Source: Acidobacteriota bacterium
GTDB taxonomy: Bacteria > Acidobacteriota > Terriglobia > Acidiferrales > UBA7541
Length of the DNA: 64,000 bases
Assembly: GCA_013289665.1 (NCBI GenBank)
Contig: JABCZN010000001.1
Location: 558,001-622,000, forward strand
Direction: 5' to 3'
Below, in pieces: positions 44,844 through 52,958 of this stretch (positions within the stretch are counted from its first letter, which is position 1; the number at the start of each line of letters is the position of its first letter). Made by a program: the position numbers and the translations under genes. The notes below the pieces were generated by a model. The model searched no databases and had not been told where the DNA came from. It saw nothing but the letters and a program-made list of their open reading frames with translations.

Positions 44844-45794
44844 TTGGAAAATTCGCGGCGAAAGCAGGCGGATTTCGCACTGATGTTCTGCTCGCTGATC
44901 TGGGGCGTTACGTTTGTGGTGGTAAAAAACGCGCTGGACGAGTCGTCGGCTTTTCTTTTTCTGGCAGTGCGCTTCACCATTGCCACGGTGGTGATGGCGC
45001 TGCTGCAGTTCCAGGTGATTGCCCGCATTGAGCCGCAGGAAGTGTTTGCCGGAATGCGGCTGGCGTTTTTCATGTTTGCCGGGTACTGCTTCCAGACCGC
45101 CGGATTGCAGTACACCACCGCGACCAATTCCGGCTTTGTTACCGGGTCGAGTGTCGTTCTTGTGCCGATGCTGCTGGCGATTTTCTGGGGGCGCCGGCTG
45201 ACGCGCTGGATTTATCTGGGAGCGTTTGCGGCGCTCGTCGGATTGTACTTTCTTACTGTGCCCGTCGAGGGGCTTCGCTATCTGAACCGCGGCGATGTGC
45301 TTACCTTTGTGGCTGCCGGATTTTACGCGGTGCACATCATTCTGGTTGGGGACTACACCCAGGAACACTCCGTGCGGGCGCTCAGCCTGATTCAGGTGGC
45401 GGGTTGCGCTTTGATGGCGTGGCCGCTGACGGGCGCCGCCGCCGCCATTCATTGGCAGCCGGCACGGTTTTCGGGACGGTGGGAGCTGTGGCTCGCGATC
45501 GTGATCTGCGCTGTGTTTGCCACGGCCGTCGCCTTTACCGTGCAGCTGTGGGCGCAGCAATTCACTTCACCGGGGCACGCAGCGATTCTTTTTGCGCTGG
45601 AGCCGGTCTTCGCGGTGATTACGTCGTACATTGTGCTGCGCGAACGTTTGTCGGCGCGCGCGATGAAAGGCGCGGGGCTGGTGGTCGCGGGAATTGTGCT
45701 GGCGGAATTGCTTGGGGCTCCCACGGCGCCGGAAGCGCCGGAGCCGGTGTTCGAAGGGCGGATCTATTTCAAGCCGTGGTGGAAGAAGACTTAG
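44844..45794 (+). CDS. EamA/DMT-superfamily transporter
   Basis: This 316-residue protein has ten predicted membrane helices in two EamA repeats. The first repeat starts FALMFCSLIWGVTFVVVKNA, and the second ends with AILFALEPVFAVITSYIVLR followed by GAGLVVAGIVLAELLGA. EamA proteins export or import small metabolites such as amino acids or nucleosides; the substrate cannot be told here. The start is a TTG with GGGAGG eight bases upstream, which is a convincing ribosome-binding site, so no ATG is needed. It is divergent from the TPR-protein gene and convergent with leuD. Confidence 0.9.
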   Translation: MENSRRKQADFALMFCSLIWGVTFVVVKNALDESSAFLFLAVRFTIATVVMALLQFQVIARIEPQEVFAGMRLAFFMFAGYCFQTAGLQYTTATNSGFVTGSSVVLVPMLLAIFWGRRLTRWIYLGAFAALVGLYFLTVPVEGLRYLNRGDVLTFVAAGFYAVHIILVGDYTQEHSVRALSLIQVAGCALMAWPLTGAAAAIHWQPARFSGRWELWLAIVICAVFATAVAFTVQLWAQQFTSPGHAAILFALEPVFAVITSYIVLRERLSARAMKGAGLVVAGIVLAELLGAPTAPEAPEPVFEGRIYFKPWWKKT

Positions 45795-45802
45795 GGGGAA
45801 TG

Positions 45803-45893
45803 TAGCGTCCACCTTCAGGTGGACGAGAAAAAGCGCCCGCCTCGTAAGGCGTCCGCTACAAAGGCAGGATTGTCCACCTGAAGGTGGGCGCTA
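45803..45893. repeat. Long inverted repeat between convergent genes
   Basis: A 22-base arm (45803-45824, core CCACCTTCAGGTGG) pairs with 45872-45893 (core CCACCTGAAGGTGG) with one mismatch; each arm is itself hairpin-forming. The spacer contains a degenerate third copy ending GGCGTCCGCTACAAA. The right arm reaches into leuD and supplies its stop codon. Confidence 0.65.
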
Positions 45894-46529
45894 CGCGCTG
45901 GGATAATTCTTCACATCCACGGCTTCAAACATTGTGGCTGTGGCGGCGTGGGCTTTTTCGTAGGTGTCGATGGCGCCGGCGTGGAGGAGGGAAGTGCCGA
46001 TGTCGTCGAGGCCCTTGAGCAGGACTTCCTTGCGCGAGGGGGCGATTTCGAATTTGTAGGTGAGGCCGTGATTGTCTTTCACCGTCTGGGTGGGCAGATC
46101 CACGGTCAGCGAGTAGCCTGCTTCTTTTTCGGTGCGCTGGAAGAGCTCTTCGATTTGGGCTTCAGTGAGCTCGGCGGGCAGGATGCCGTTCTTGAAGCAG
46201 TTGTTATAGAAGATGTCGGCGTAGCTGGGGGCGAGAATTACGCGGAAACCGTAATCGCCGATGGCCCAGGGAGCGTGCTCGCGGCTCGAGCCGCAGCCGA
46301 AGTTGGCGCGGGCGAGCAAAACGGAAGCGCCCTGGTAGCGCGGGAAATTCAGGACGAACTCGGGGTTCGGCATTTCGCCAGGCAAATAACGCCAATCGTA
46401 GAAAAGAATGCGGCCAAATCCCTGGCGGGTGAGCGCCTTCAGGAATTGTTTCGGCACCATCTGGTCGGTGTCTACATTGACCCGATCCATCGGTGCGACG
46501 AGGCCGGAATGGGTGATGAACGGTTGCAT
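45891..46529 (-). CDS. leuD: 3-isopropylmalate dehydratase small subunit
   Basis: This 212-residue swivelling-domain subunit works with LeuC to isomerise 2- to 3-isopropylmalate in leucine synthesis. It has [23 protein letters not shown] at the start (the family's substrate loop), the [14 protein letters not shown] signature and the [20 protein letters not shown] block. Length is normal. It follows leuC on the same strand, but a 255-base gap with a possible small membrane gene separates them, whereas leuC and leuD usually adjoin. The stop codon lies inside a repeat arm. Confidence 0.95.
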   Translation of the reverse strand: MQPFITHSGLVAPMDRVNVDTDQMVPKQFLKALTRQGFGRILFYDWRYLPGEMPNPEFVLNFPRYQGASVLLARANFGCGSSREHAPWAIGDYGFRVILAPSYADIFYNNCFKNGILPAELTEAQIEELFQRTEKEAGYSLTVDLPTQTVKDNHGLTYKFEIAPSRKEVLLKGLDDIGTSLLHAGAIDTYEKAHAATATMFEAVDVKNYPSA

Positions 46530-46570
46530 ACTTCAGAGCTCCTGGGAAAGAGGGATCTTACCGAGACCAG

Positions 46571-46768
46571 TCAACTTGAATGCCGCTGCTTTTTCTCTTC
46601 CTGCCATGCAATTGTAGTCAAGACCAAGCCTGTTAGAAATGCGATTAAGTACATTCCGAAAAACCATGAGTGGAAGGAAAGAAAAGAATGACTGACTGTG
46701 AGCGCGGCTAACCCCAATACCATCAGAGTTGTTCCGATTCTCCAGTTGGGATCGCGAACTATAGCCAC
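46571..46768 (-). CDS. Possible small membrane protein between leuC and leuD
   Basis: A 65-residue frame from a GTG with GGAG close upstream encodes two hydrophobic helices (LMVLGLAALTVSHSFL and WFFGMYLIAFLTGLVLTTIA) and a short basic C-terminal tail (WQEEKKQRHSS). The two-helix pattern and position between leuC and leuD on the same strand support it as a gene, but there is no recognised family. It could equally be spacer that happens to be open. Confidence 0.42.
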   Translation of the reverse strand: MAIVRDPNWRIGTTLMVLGLAALTVSHSFLSFHSWFFGMYLIAFLTGLVLTTIAWQEEKKQRHSS

Positions 46769-46784
46769 ATTGCTCCGTTGGTCG

Positions 46785-48206
46785 CTACTCAATGTGCGCG
46801 ACATCGAACTCGCGCACATCCACAAAATGGCCGGCGATTGCGGCGGCGGCCGCCATTACCGGGCTGACCAGGTGCGTGCGGCTGTCTTTTCCCTGGCGGC
46901 CTTCGAAATTGCGGTTGGAGGTGCTGGCGCTGCGCTCGTGCGGCGGCAGGACGTCCGAGTTCATGCCGATGCACATGCTGCAGCCGGCGTCGCGCCACTC
47001 GAAGCCCGCGTCCGTGAAAATTTTGTCGAGGCCTTCTTTTTCGGCTTGCGCCTTGATGCCGCGGGAACCGGGAACGATCAGTGCCTGCTTGATGCTTTTC
47101 GCGACATGCTTACCTTCGACGAAGTGGGCTGCGGCTCGCAAATCGTCAATGCGGGAATTGGTGCAGGAGCCGATGAAGACGCGATCCACCGGAATATCTA
47201 CGATCGGCGTGCCGGGTTTCAGGCCCATGTACTTTAGCGCGCTTTCGGTGGCCTTCTGGTCGTTCAGGTCTTTGTAGTCGTGCGGGTCGGGGATGCGTCC
47301 GTTGACGCTGGTGACCATGCCGGGATTCGTGCCCCAGGTGACTTGCGGCGCAATCTGCTCGGCCTGCAGTTCCACGGTCATGTCGAATTTCGCGCCTTCG
47401 TCGGACTTCAGAAGTTTCCAGCGCTCGACCGCCGCCTGAAATTCCTTGCCGCGCGGCACAAACGGACGGCCTTCGAGATACGCGAACGTGGTCTCATCCG
47501 GCGCGACCATGCCCGCGCGCGCGCCGCCTTCAATCGTCATGTTGCAGACGGTCATGCGCCCATCCATGGAAAGAGAGCGAATTGCTTCGCCGCCATACTC
47601 GGCGACATGGCCGGTGCCGCCACCGATGCCAATCTTTCCGATGATGGCGAGAATGATGTCCTTTGCGGTCACGCCCTTGGGCCGCTTGCCGTTCACGACG
47701 ATGTGCATGGTCTTCGAGCGGCTCTGCACCATGCACTGCGTCGCCAGCACATGCTCGACTTCGCTGGTGCCGATGCCGAACGCCAGCGTACCGAACGCGC
47801 CGTGCGTGGAGGTGTGGCTATCGCCGCAGACGATGGTCTGCCCGGGCTGCGTGATGCCCAATTCCGGGCCGATGATGTGCACGATGCCCTGGTTCTTGCT
47901 GTGCATGTCGAAAAGACGCACGCCGGACTCGCGGCAATTGCGCTCCAGGGCTTCGAATTGGAGTTTCGCATCGCTGTCGAGAATCGGGAGCAGGCGATCG
48001 GTCGTTGAAACCGAGTGATCCATCACGGCGAAAGTAAGGTCGGGGCGGCGGACCTTGCGGCCCTCGGCCCTCAACCCGGCGAAAGCTTGCGGGGAAGTGC
48101 CTTCGTGAATGAGGTGCCGGTCGATATAGATGAGCGCGGGCTTGCCTTGCTCTTCATAGACGAGGTGGTTATCCCAGATTTTTTCGTACAGTGTTTTGGG
48201 TGCCAT
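46785..48206 (-). CDS. leuC: 3-isopropylmalate dehydratase large subunit
   Basis: This 473-residue aconitase-family enzyme forms the catalytic large subunit of isopropylmalate isomerase. The [4Fe-4S] cluster cysteines are present in [20 protein letters not shown] and [20 protein letters not shown]. Other marks are [20 protein letters not shown] and the active-site region [17 protein letters not shown]. Length is normal. It should partner LeuD downstream. The LeuA-like enzyme at 38 kb lacks a regulatory domain, so the true leuA may be elsewhere. Confidence 0.96.
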   Translation of the reverse strand: MAPKTLYEKIWDNHLVYEEQGKPALIYIDRHLIHEGTSPQAFAGLRAEGRKVRRPDLTFAVMDHSVSTTDRLLPILDSDAKLQFEALERNCRESGVRLFDMHSKNQGIVHIIGPELGITQPGQTIVCGDSHTSTHGAFGTLAFGIGTSEVEHVLATQCMVQSRSKTMHIVVNGKRPKGVTAKDIILAIIGKIGIGGGTGHVAEYGGEAIRSLSMDGRMTVCNMTIEGGARAGMVAPDETTFAYLEGRPFVPRGKEFQAAVERWKLLKSDEGAKFDMTVELQAEQIAPQVTWGTNPGMVTSVNGRIPDPHDYKDLNDQKATESALKYMGLKPGTPIVDIPVDRVFIGSCTNSRIDDLRAAAHFVEGKHVAKSIKQALIVPGSRGIKAQAEKEGLDKIFTDAGFEWRDAGCSMCIGMNSDVLPPHERSASTSNRNFEGRQGKDSRTHLVSPVMAAAAAIAGHFVDVREFDVAHIE

Positions 48207-48277
48207 AGGTATCCATCAAAAGTTTAGCACTCTGGCGACACGGGGCAAGTCGACTGCTGGCTGGAGTACCAAGGCGC

Positions 48278-48332
48278 GGCCCGCCCCCTAAAACCATTCA
48301 GGGTGCAAAATGCGCGCCTCAGAAGGCGGGCC
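48278..48332. repeat. Intergenic inverted repeat (GGCCCGCC/GGCGGGCC)
   Basis: GGCCCGCC (48278-48285) pairs with GGCGGGCC (48325-48332), followed by CTACAGG. It lies just past the 3' end of the APC permease gene and belongs to the dispersed family of GGCG...CTACA elements in this window. A terminator role is possible. Confidence 0.4.
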
Positions 48333-48351
48333 CTACAGGAGCAGCCCACAT

Positions 48352-49773
48352 TTATCCGAGTTCCGGGCGTCTGTAATACAGGTACAGCGCGGCCAGATTT
48401 GCGAGCACAATCACCGCGACGGTTTTTGCGGAATACGCCGACTGGCTGGCCACCGGAATAATCGGAAAAATGGAAAGCACCACGAAGAGCAGCGTCATCA
48501 GGAAGCCGAAAATAGCCAGGACCTTCATCCACAACGGGCCGCGAAGCGATGATTCTTTCGCCGCCAGCACCGGAATGGCGAAGAGCGCCAGGTAGGCGAT
48601 TGCATAAAACGTGAACGCCCAGATCAGCAGGAGTTCGAATGCTTCCTGCGCCCCGACTCCGGCTAGCACCGCGACGCCTGCCGCCAGCGTGATGCCTCCC
48701 AGGAAAAAGATTGAATTCACGGGCGTGCGGTAGCGCGGATGCAGGCGCGTGAACCATTGGGGAAGCAGGTGGTCCCACCCGGCGCACATCGGCAGACGGG
48801 TGTTTGCGGCGAAGTTCAGGCTGAAGCTGGAAAGATAATTCGTGAGAAGGAACAGAATCGCCACCGGGACGATTACTCCGCCCAGCCGCGTGCCACCGAG
48901 CGCGATCCCCAGCGCCTGGGGGATGGGGCCGATGACGTCAATGTTTTCCGGAGAAACGTACGCGAGGATCGCGCTGGTGCCGAAAATATAGAGCAGCGCG
49001 ATCAATGGAGCGGCGATCCAGATGGCGCGCGTCAGGTGGCGGCGAGGATTGCGCGACTCTCCGGCAAAGATAGCGGCGTATTCGAAGCCACAGAGTGCGC
49101 CGAAGCTCATTTTGCTGAAAACGCTGAAGCTAAATAGCGTGAGCGGAGGCACTGCGAGGCGCAGTGGATGATACCCAGTCGCGGCCTGGCCACCGGGGCG
49201 TATGAAGGGCAGGGCAGCGAGCAGCAGGATGATCAGGACCGTCAGCGCGCTACCGACGTTTGTGACCCATTTGCCGACGCTGAGGCCGAGATGCGCGACC
49301 AGCATCAATCCGCCGATGATGGCTACCGAAGTGACCACGAGAATTCCGCGGTGGGCGGCTACGGAATCGGCGTCTAGTCCGAGGGCGTACGCCGCGTAGT
49401 TGGTGGTTACTAGCCCGATGGAGGCAACGTAAAGGACGACATACATCCACAAATTGAGAGCGACGAGGAAACCGACTGCGTCGCCGAACGCGTGGCGCGC
49501 CCATTCGTAAAGACCGCCTTCGATAGGGAGCCGCTGGTTCAGGTAGGAAACCACCAGCGCTTGCGGCAGGAAGAAGAGGGCGATTGCCAGTAGCCACAAG
49601 ACTACGTGCGACGGGCCGGCTTTCACGGCCGAGCCGAAAAAGTCGGGGACGACCACCAGCAGGATAGAAGCGAGAACGAGATCTGTAAAGCCGAGTTCTT
49701 TTCGGAGGGCAGCGGTAGGCGTCGCGGTTTGCGATTCAGCGTTGGAAGGGGAGGGGCGGCTGAGGGTGGCCAA
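48352..49773 (-). CDS. APC-superfamily amino-acid permease
   Basis: This 473-residue protein has twelve or so membrane helices and the APC layout. It opens with LGFTDLVLASILLVVVPDFFG, has a GGLYEWARHAFGDAVGF motif in helix 2-3, and in the middle the conserved FEYAAIFAGESRNPRRHLTR helix-loop. These proteins exchange or import amino acids with protons or sodium. The exact substrate is not evident. It is a single gene on the minus strand. The spacer upstream (49774-50045) shows nothing I can assign. Confidence 0.9.
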   Translation of the reverse strand: MATLSRPSPSNAESQTATPTAALRKELGFTDLVLASILLVVVPDFFGSAVKAGPSHVVLWLLAIALFFLPQALVVSYLNQRLPIEGGLYEWARHAFGDAVGFLVALNLWMYVVLYVASIGLVTTNYAAYALGLDADSVAAHRGILVVTSVAIIGGLMLVAHLGLSVGKWVTNVGSALTVLIILLLAALPFIRPGGQAATGYHPLRLAVPPLTLFSFSVFSKMSFGALCGFEYAAIFAGESRNPRRHLTRAIWIAAPLIALLYIFGTSAILAYVSPENIDVIGPIPQALGIALGGTRLGGVIVPVAILFLLTNYLSSFSLNFAANTRLPMCAGWDHLLPQWFTRLHPRYRTPVNSIFFLGGITLAAGVAVLAGVGAQEAFELLLIWAFTFYAIAYLALFAIPVLAAKESSLRGPLWMKVLAIFGFLMTLLFVVLSIFPIIPVASQSAYSAKTVAVIVLANLAALYLYYRRPELG

Positions 49774-50045
49774 GTGGGGGGACCGAAGTCCTTGTCTCCT
49801 CGAAAGAAAGTGGCGCTAGTGTGCCGGGTGGGAAAAGGAGAAGCAAGGGAATTCCGGGGAATAAATTTCTCATCGTGAGGGTCGGGCCGTTCGCGCCCTG
49901 AAGGACCTCAACTGAATTACTTGTGCAAAAAAGTTGGCGTTGAGGTCGTTCGCGCATCCCCGGCGAACACCACCGGAGTCCAAACACCTTATCGGATGGG
50001 TTCCCTCCTCTGGCGGGCAGGCAGGATGACAGGTTGTTTGTCGAC

Positions 50046-50399
50046 TTAACGGTCGGAGGTGGAAGATTTGGAGGAAGAAGTAAGTGGGCGGTGTTCTTCG
50101 CGAACCTTTACTTCGTAGTGGCGGACGCGGCGATCATAGGAAGTCAAGAGATGAACTGCTTCTTCGCCCACAACTGCGGATTCGCGGTCTGGCCCGGCGA
50201 ATCGTTCGATGGATTCGAGGGAGGCCCACAGCGTCTCCACGATCATCTCCACCACGACGCCGTCGGATTGCGTTAGCACTCGCGCTTCGAGGAAACCTTC
50301 TTTTGACCGGAGATGGGGCAGCACATGGTCATTGAAGTGGCCAAGATAATCGGGCAGGCGAACTTCGGTTGTGCGGGCGGACCAGAATCGGACGACCAT
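50046..50399 (-). CDS. Antibiotic-biosynthesis-monooxygenase-like (ABM) protein
   Basis: This 117-residue protein looks like a dimeric alpha-beta-barrel domain of the ABM class. It opens with VVRFWSARTTEVRLPDYLGH, a beta strand and helix, and continues GFLEARVLTQSDGVVVEMIVETLW and SIERFAGPDRESAVV. A disordered Ser-rich tail follows. Domains of this fold bind small aromatic or carbonyl compounds and often act as dimers. The start lies two bases beyond the stop of the YciI-like gene, so the two small alpha-beta-barrel genes are probably one transcription unit. No substrate can be given. Confidence 0.7.
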   Translation of the reverse strand: MVVRFWSARTTEVRLPDYLGHFNDHVLPHLRSKEGFLEARVLTQSDGVVVEMIVETLWASLESIERFAGPDRESAVVGEEAVHLLTSYDRRVRHYEVKVREEHRPLTSSSKSSTSDR

Positions 50400-50400
50400 C

Positions 50401-50721
50401 TCAACTTACTCCTCGACTGGCTGTTGCATTGGGGATGTCCGCGTCCGCCCCGACCACCACATTCCAGGGACGCACTTCCCAGCGTTGCACGAGGCCATTG
50501 CGGACATAGGGATCTTGCTCGGCAAAGGCGCGGGCCGCGTCGGGCGAATTGCCGCGAAAGACGATGAGCGCGGCGTCGGCGGGGTCTGCAAGCGCGCCGG
50601 CCAGGCGGAGTTCGCCGCGCGCGACCGCGTTGCGTGCGTGGGCGAGGTGCTGCTCTCGAAACGGCAAGCGGCGTTCCACGAATCCATCCATGACGTGATA
50701 GAAGAGCGCGTAATAGCCCAT
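50401..50721 (-). CDS. YciI-like protein
   Basis: This 106-residue protein has the YciI fold (dimeric alpha-beta barrel). It reads YYALFYHVMDGFVERRLPFR, then the helix REQHLAHARNAVARGELRLA, GALADPADAALIVFRG and the conserved AEQDPYVRNGLVQRWEVRPW. In YciI proteins a histidine and an aspartate near the pocket are often conserved, here HLAHA and EQDPY. GAGGAGG precedes the ATG at 50721. The function of the family is poorly known; some members act in aromatic catabolism. It is coupled to the ABM-like gene downstream by a single-base gap. Confidence 0.82.
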   Translation of the reverse strand: MGYYALFYHVMDGFVERRLPFREQHLAHARNAVARGELRLAGALADPADAALIVFRGNSPDAARAFAEQDPYVRNGLVQRWEVRPWNVVVGADADIPNATASRGVS

Positions 50722-50942
50722 GGTTGCCTCCTCGCCCAAGCCGGAGTTAGCAGAAAATAGCCTACCACGTTCGTGTGCGACGGATTGGGATTGCCTCGCC
50801 TTCGTCCAACGAAGGGTCGCCGTTTGAGAATTTACGCGGACGTACATTCCGACCTCATGTGACGGGGCCTGAAGGTGGCCGACATAAAAGAAGCGAAACT
50901 CAAGAGCGGGCCGACTCGGAAGGCGGTCCCTACAAATGCGGA

Positions 50943-51218
50943 TTAGCCACCGGCGATCGAGGGGACCAACAGTACGCGATCGCCGTCTTTTAGTGGTGAG
51001 GATTCGCCGTTGAGGAAGCGGATGTCTTCTTCGTTCAGATAGACGTTTAGGAACTGGCGGATCTGGCCTTGCTCGTCGCGGACGTGGCGCGAGAGCGCGG
51101 GAAATTTCGCCGTCAGGTCGTTCAGAGCCTCGGCGACGGTGGTGGCGCCGGTATCTACTTTTGGCGAACCTTCGGTGAAGCGGCGAAACGCTGTGGGGAT
51201 TTCGATGGTGATTGCCAT
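50943..51218 (-). CDS. MoaD/ThiS-family sulfur-carrier protein
   Basis: This 91-residue ubiquitin-like protein ends in the Gly-Gly tail (DRVLLVPSIAGG) needed for adenylation and thiocarboxylate formation. The fold markers are ITIEIPTAFRRFTEGSPKV, TTVAEALNDLTAKFPAL and FLNVYLNEEDIRFLNG. In MoaD, ThiS, CysO and HcyS the thiocarboxylate donates sulfur. It lies 31 bases downstream of threonine synthase, not near molybdopterin or thiamine genes. That resembles CysO-type carriers linked to PLP synthases of cysteine or homocysteine. No E1-like activating enzyme or Mec-type peptidase is in the window. Confidence 0.9.
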   Translation of the reverse strand: MAITIEIPTAFRRFTEGSPKVDTGATTVAEALNDLTAKFPALSRHVRDEQGQIRQFLNVYLNEEDIRFLNGESSPLKDGDRVLLVPSIAGG

Positions 51219-51249
51219 TTATTGCTCCGATCCTTTCGATGCTGCATTC

Positions 51250-52500
51250 TCAAACCTGGATGCTGTCTTTCAGTTGTTCCTGCAACAGCGCTTCGAAGGC
51301 GTCGAGTTTTGGCTCGATAACTTCGGTTGCGGGAAAGTGGGCGGCGATGGCGTCGGTGGTCTTCAGGCCGTTGCCCGTGATGCAGACGACCGTTGTTTCG
51401 TCATTGCCGATGCGGCCTTGTTGAATCAGCTTGGCTGCAACGCCTGCGGTTACGCCGCCCGCGGTTTCGGCGAAGATCCCTTCGGTTTGCGCGAGCAGTT
51501 TGATGGAGTCGATGATTTCGGGATCGGAAATGTCTTCCGCCCAGCCGCCCGATTCGCGAATCAGGCGCAACGCAAATGGGCCGTCGGCGGGATTCCCGAT
51601 GGCCAGCGACCTGGCAATCGTGTTCGGCTTTTGCGGCGTAAAACGGGGCAATTCGCGTTTCACCGCGTCCGCAATCGGCGAACATCCGGTGGCCTGGGCG
51701 CCGAAAAACTTCACCTGCTTCGGTTCGACCCAGCCTAGATGCGCCAACTCTGCAAACGCCTTGGCGATTTTTCCGATCAGCGAACCGCCCGCCATCGGCA
51801 CCACCACGTTGTCGGGGAGCTCCCAGCCAAGCTGCTCTGCGATTTCGTAGCCGTGGGTCTTCGAGCCTTCCGCGTAATAGGGGCGCAGATTCACGTTCAC
51901 GAGTCCCCAACGGAACTTGTCCGCAATCTGCGTGCAGAGGCGGTTGACGTGATCGTAGTTGCCGTTGATGCGGACAATCCGGGCGCCATACACGGCGGTG
52001 TTCAGAATTTTCGCGGCCTCCAAATCCGCAGGGATGAACACACAGGTGTCGAATCCCTGCTGCGCGCCCTGTGCCGCGACGGCGTTGGCCAGGTTTCCGG
52101 TGGACGAACAGCCAATCGTCTCGAAGCCGAATCGCCGTGCCGCGGCAAGAGCCGTGGCTACAACGCGATCCTTGAACGAAAGAGAAGGGAAGCACACCGC
52201 ATCATTTTTGAAAAAGAGGTTTTTTACGCCGAGGTGCAAACCCAGCTTGCGGGACTTCACCAGCGGCGTTCCCCCGATGGGCTGGCTGGCCGTGAATCCC
52301 TGCGGCAGGGGCAGGAATTCGGCGTAGCGCCACATATTGAAAGCGCGGCGCGACACGGCCTCGCGGCTGGTGGTCTGCCGCAAGGCTTCGTAGTCGTAGC
52401 TGACCTCCAGGGGAGCGAAACACTCTTCGCAGTAGGATTGCGGCTGGTTCGGAAACGTCTTTCCGCATTCCCTGCATCGCAAAAAGTAGATTTCCTTCAT
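51250..52500 (-). CDS. thrC: Threonine synthase (or related PLP synthase)
   Basis: This 416-residue fold-type II PLP enzyme starts with a zinc-ribbon segment, FLRCRECGKTFP and SYCEECFAPLE, as in many threonine synthases. The PLP lysine lies in SLSFKDRVVATALAAARRFG, the substrate-binding block is GCSSTGNLANAVAAQGAQQG and the phosphate-binding region is VPMAGGSLIGKIAKAFAEL. Threonine synthase turns O-phosphohomoserine into threonine. The MoaD/ThiS-like sulfur carrier immediately downstream raises the possibility that the enzyme, or a relative, accepts a thiocarboxylate and makes homocysteine or cysteine instead. The upstream leader is about 215 bases and contains a hairpin. The length matches zinc-ribbon ThrC proteins. 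Confidence 0.85.
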   Translation of the reverse strand: MKEIYFLRCRECGKTFPNQPQSYCEECFAPLEVSYDYEALRQTTSREAVSRRAFNMWRYAEFLPLPQGFTASQPIGGTPLVKSRKLGLHLGVKNLFFKNDAVCFPSLSFKDRVVATALAAARRFGFETIGCSSTGNLANAVAAQGAQQGFDTCVFIPADLEAAKILNTAVYGARIVRINGNYDHVNRLCTQIADKFRWGLVNVNLRPYYAEGSKTHGYEIAEQLGWELPDNVVVPMAGGSLIGKIAKAFAELAHLGWVEPKQVKFFGAQATGCSPIADAVKRELPRFTPQKPNTIARSLAIGNPADGPFALRLIRESGGWAEDISDPEIIDSIKLLAQTEGIFAETAGGVTAGVAAKLIQQGRIGNDETTVVCITGNGLKTTDAIAAHFPATEVIEPKLDAFEALLQEQLKDSIQV

Positions 52501-52596
52501 AAGTCACCTCGACGGGGTTCTCTGGCGACAGGCCGAGAGCCACCAATGGAAATGACGTGGGATGATCGCGGGCAGCGCGGAGGGGTAAAAGAGGAA

Positions 52597-52624
52597 ACCC
52601 TCCGTGCCAAAGTGCGGGGAGGGT
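52597..52624 (-). promoter_or_regulatory. Hairpin in the thrC 5' leader
   Basis: ACCCTCC (52597-52603) and GGAGGGT (52618-52624) form a perfect 7-bp stem with a 14-nt loop containing CCAAAG, about 100 bases upstream of the thrC ATG. It lies in the predicted transcribed leader and could be part of an attenuator or protein-binding site. It does not match a riboswitch class I know. Confidence 0.4.
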
Positions 52625-52650
52625 CTCAGAAAATCTGTGAACTCTTCCAA

Positions 52651-52683
<33 letters not shown>

Positions 52684-52722
52684 CCTAAATCGCCACGTGA
52701 CACCGCAATTGCGGCTAATCTA

Positions 52723-52751
52723 TTTATGCTAGAACTCGAACTTCTTGTCAA
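52723..52751 (-). promoter_or_regulatory. Predicted sigma-70 promoter of thrC
   Basis: On the minus strand a perfect TTGACA (52746-52751) is followed after exactly 17 bases by CATAAA (52723-52728). Transcription would start near 52715, giving a leader of roughly 215 bases, which begins with the palindrome CCGCAATTGCGG. Confidence 0.55.
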
Positions 52752-52958
52752 GACGAAACTTACCGGCGAAAACGTAAAACGCCCAAGGCTAGTCTTTTTG
52801 CGTCCAACCTATTCATGCACCCGAGTTCCGGTGAGACCCGTCCGGATGGCCAGTTAACGCCAAGGCGCATCTAAGGTAAGTAGAAACTCCGCGCATTCCA
52901 CGGTGTTATACTTTCCGCAGGTGGACTGGGCCACGGATACAGATAGGAGCCAGATCGT

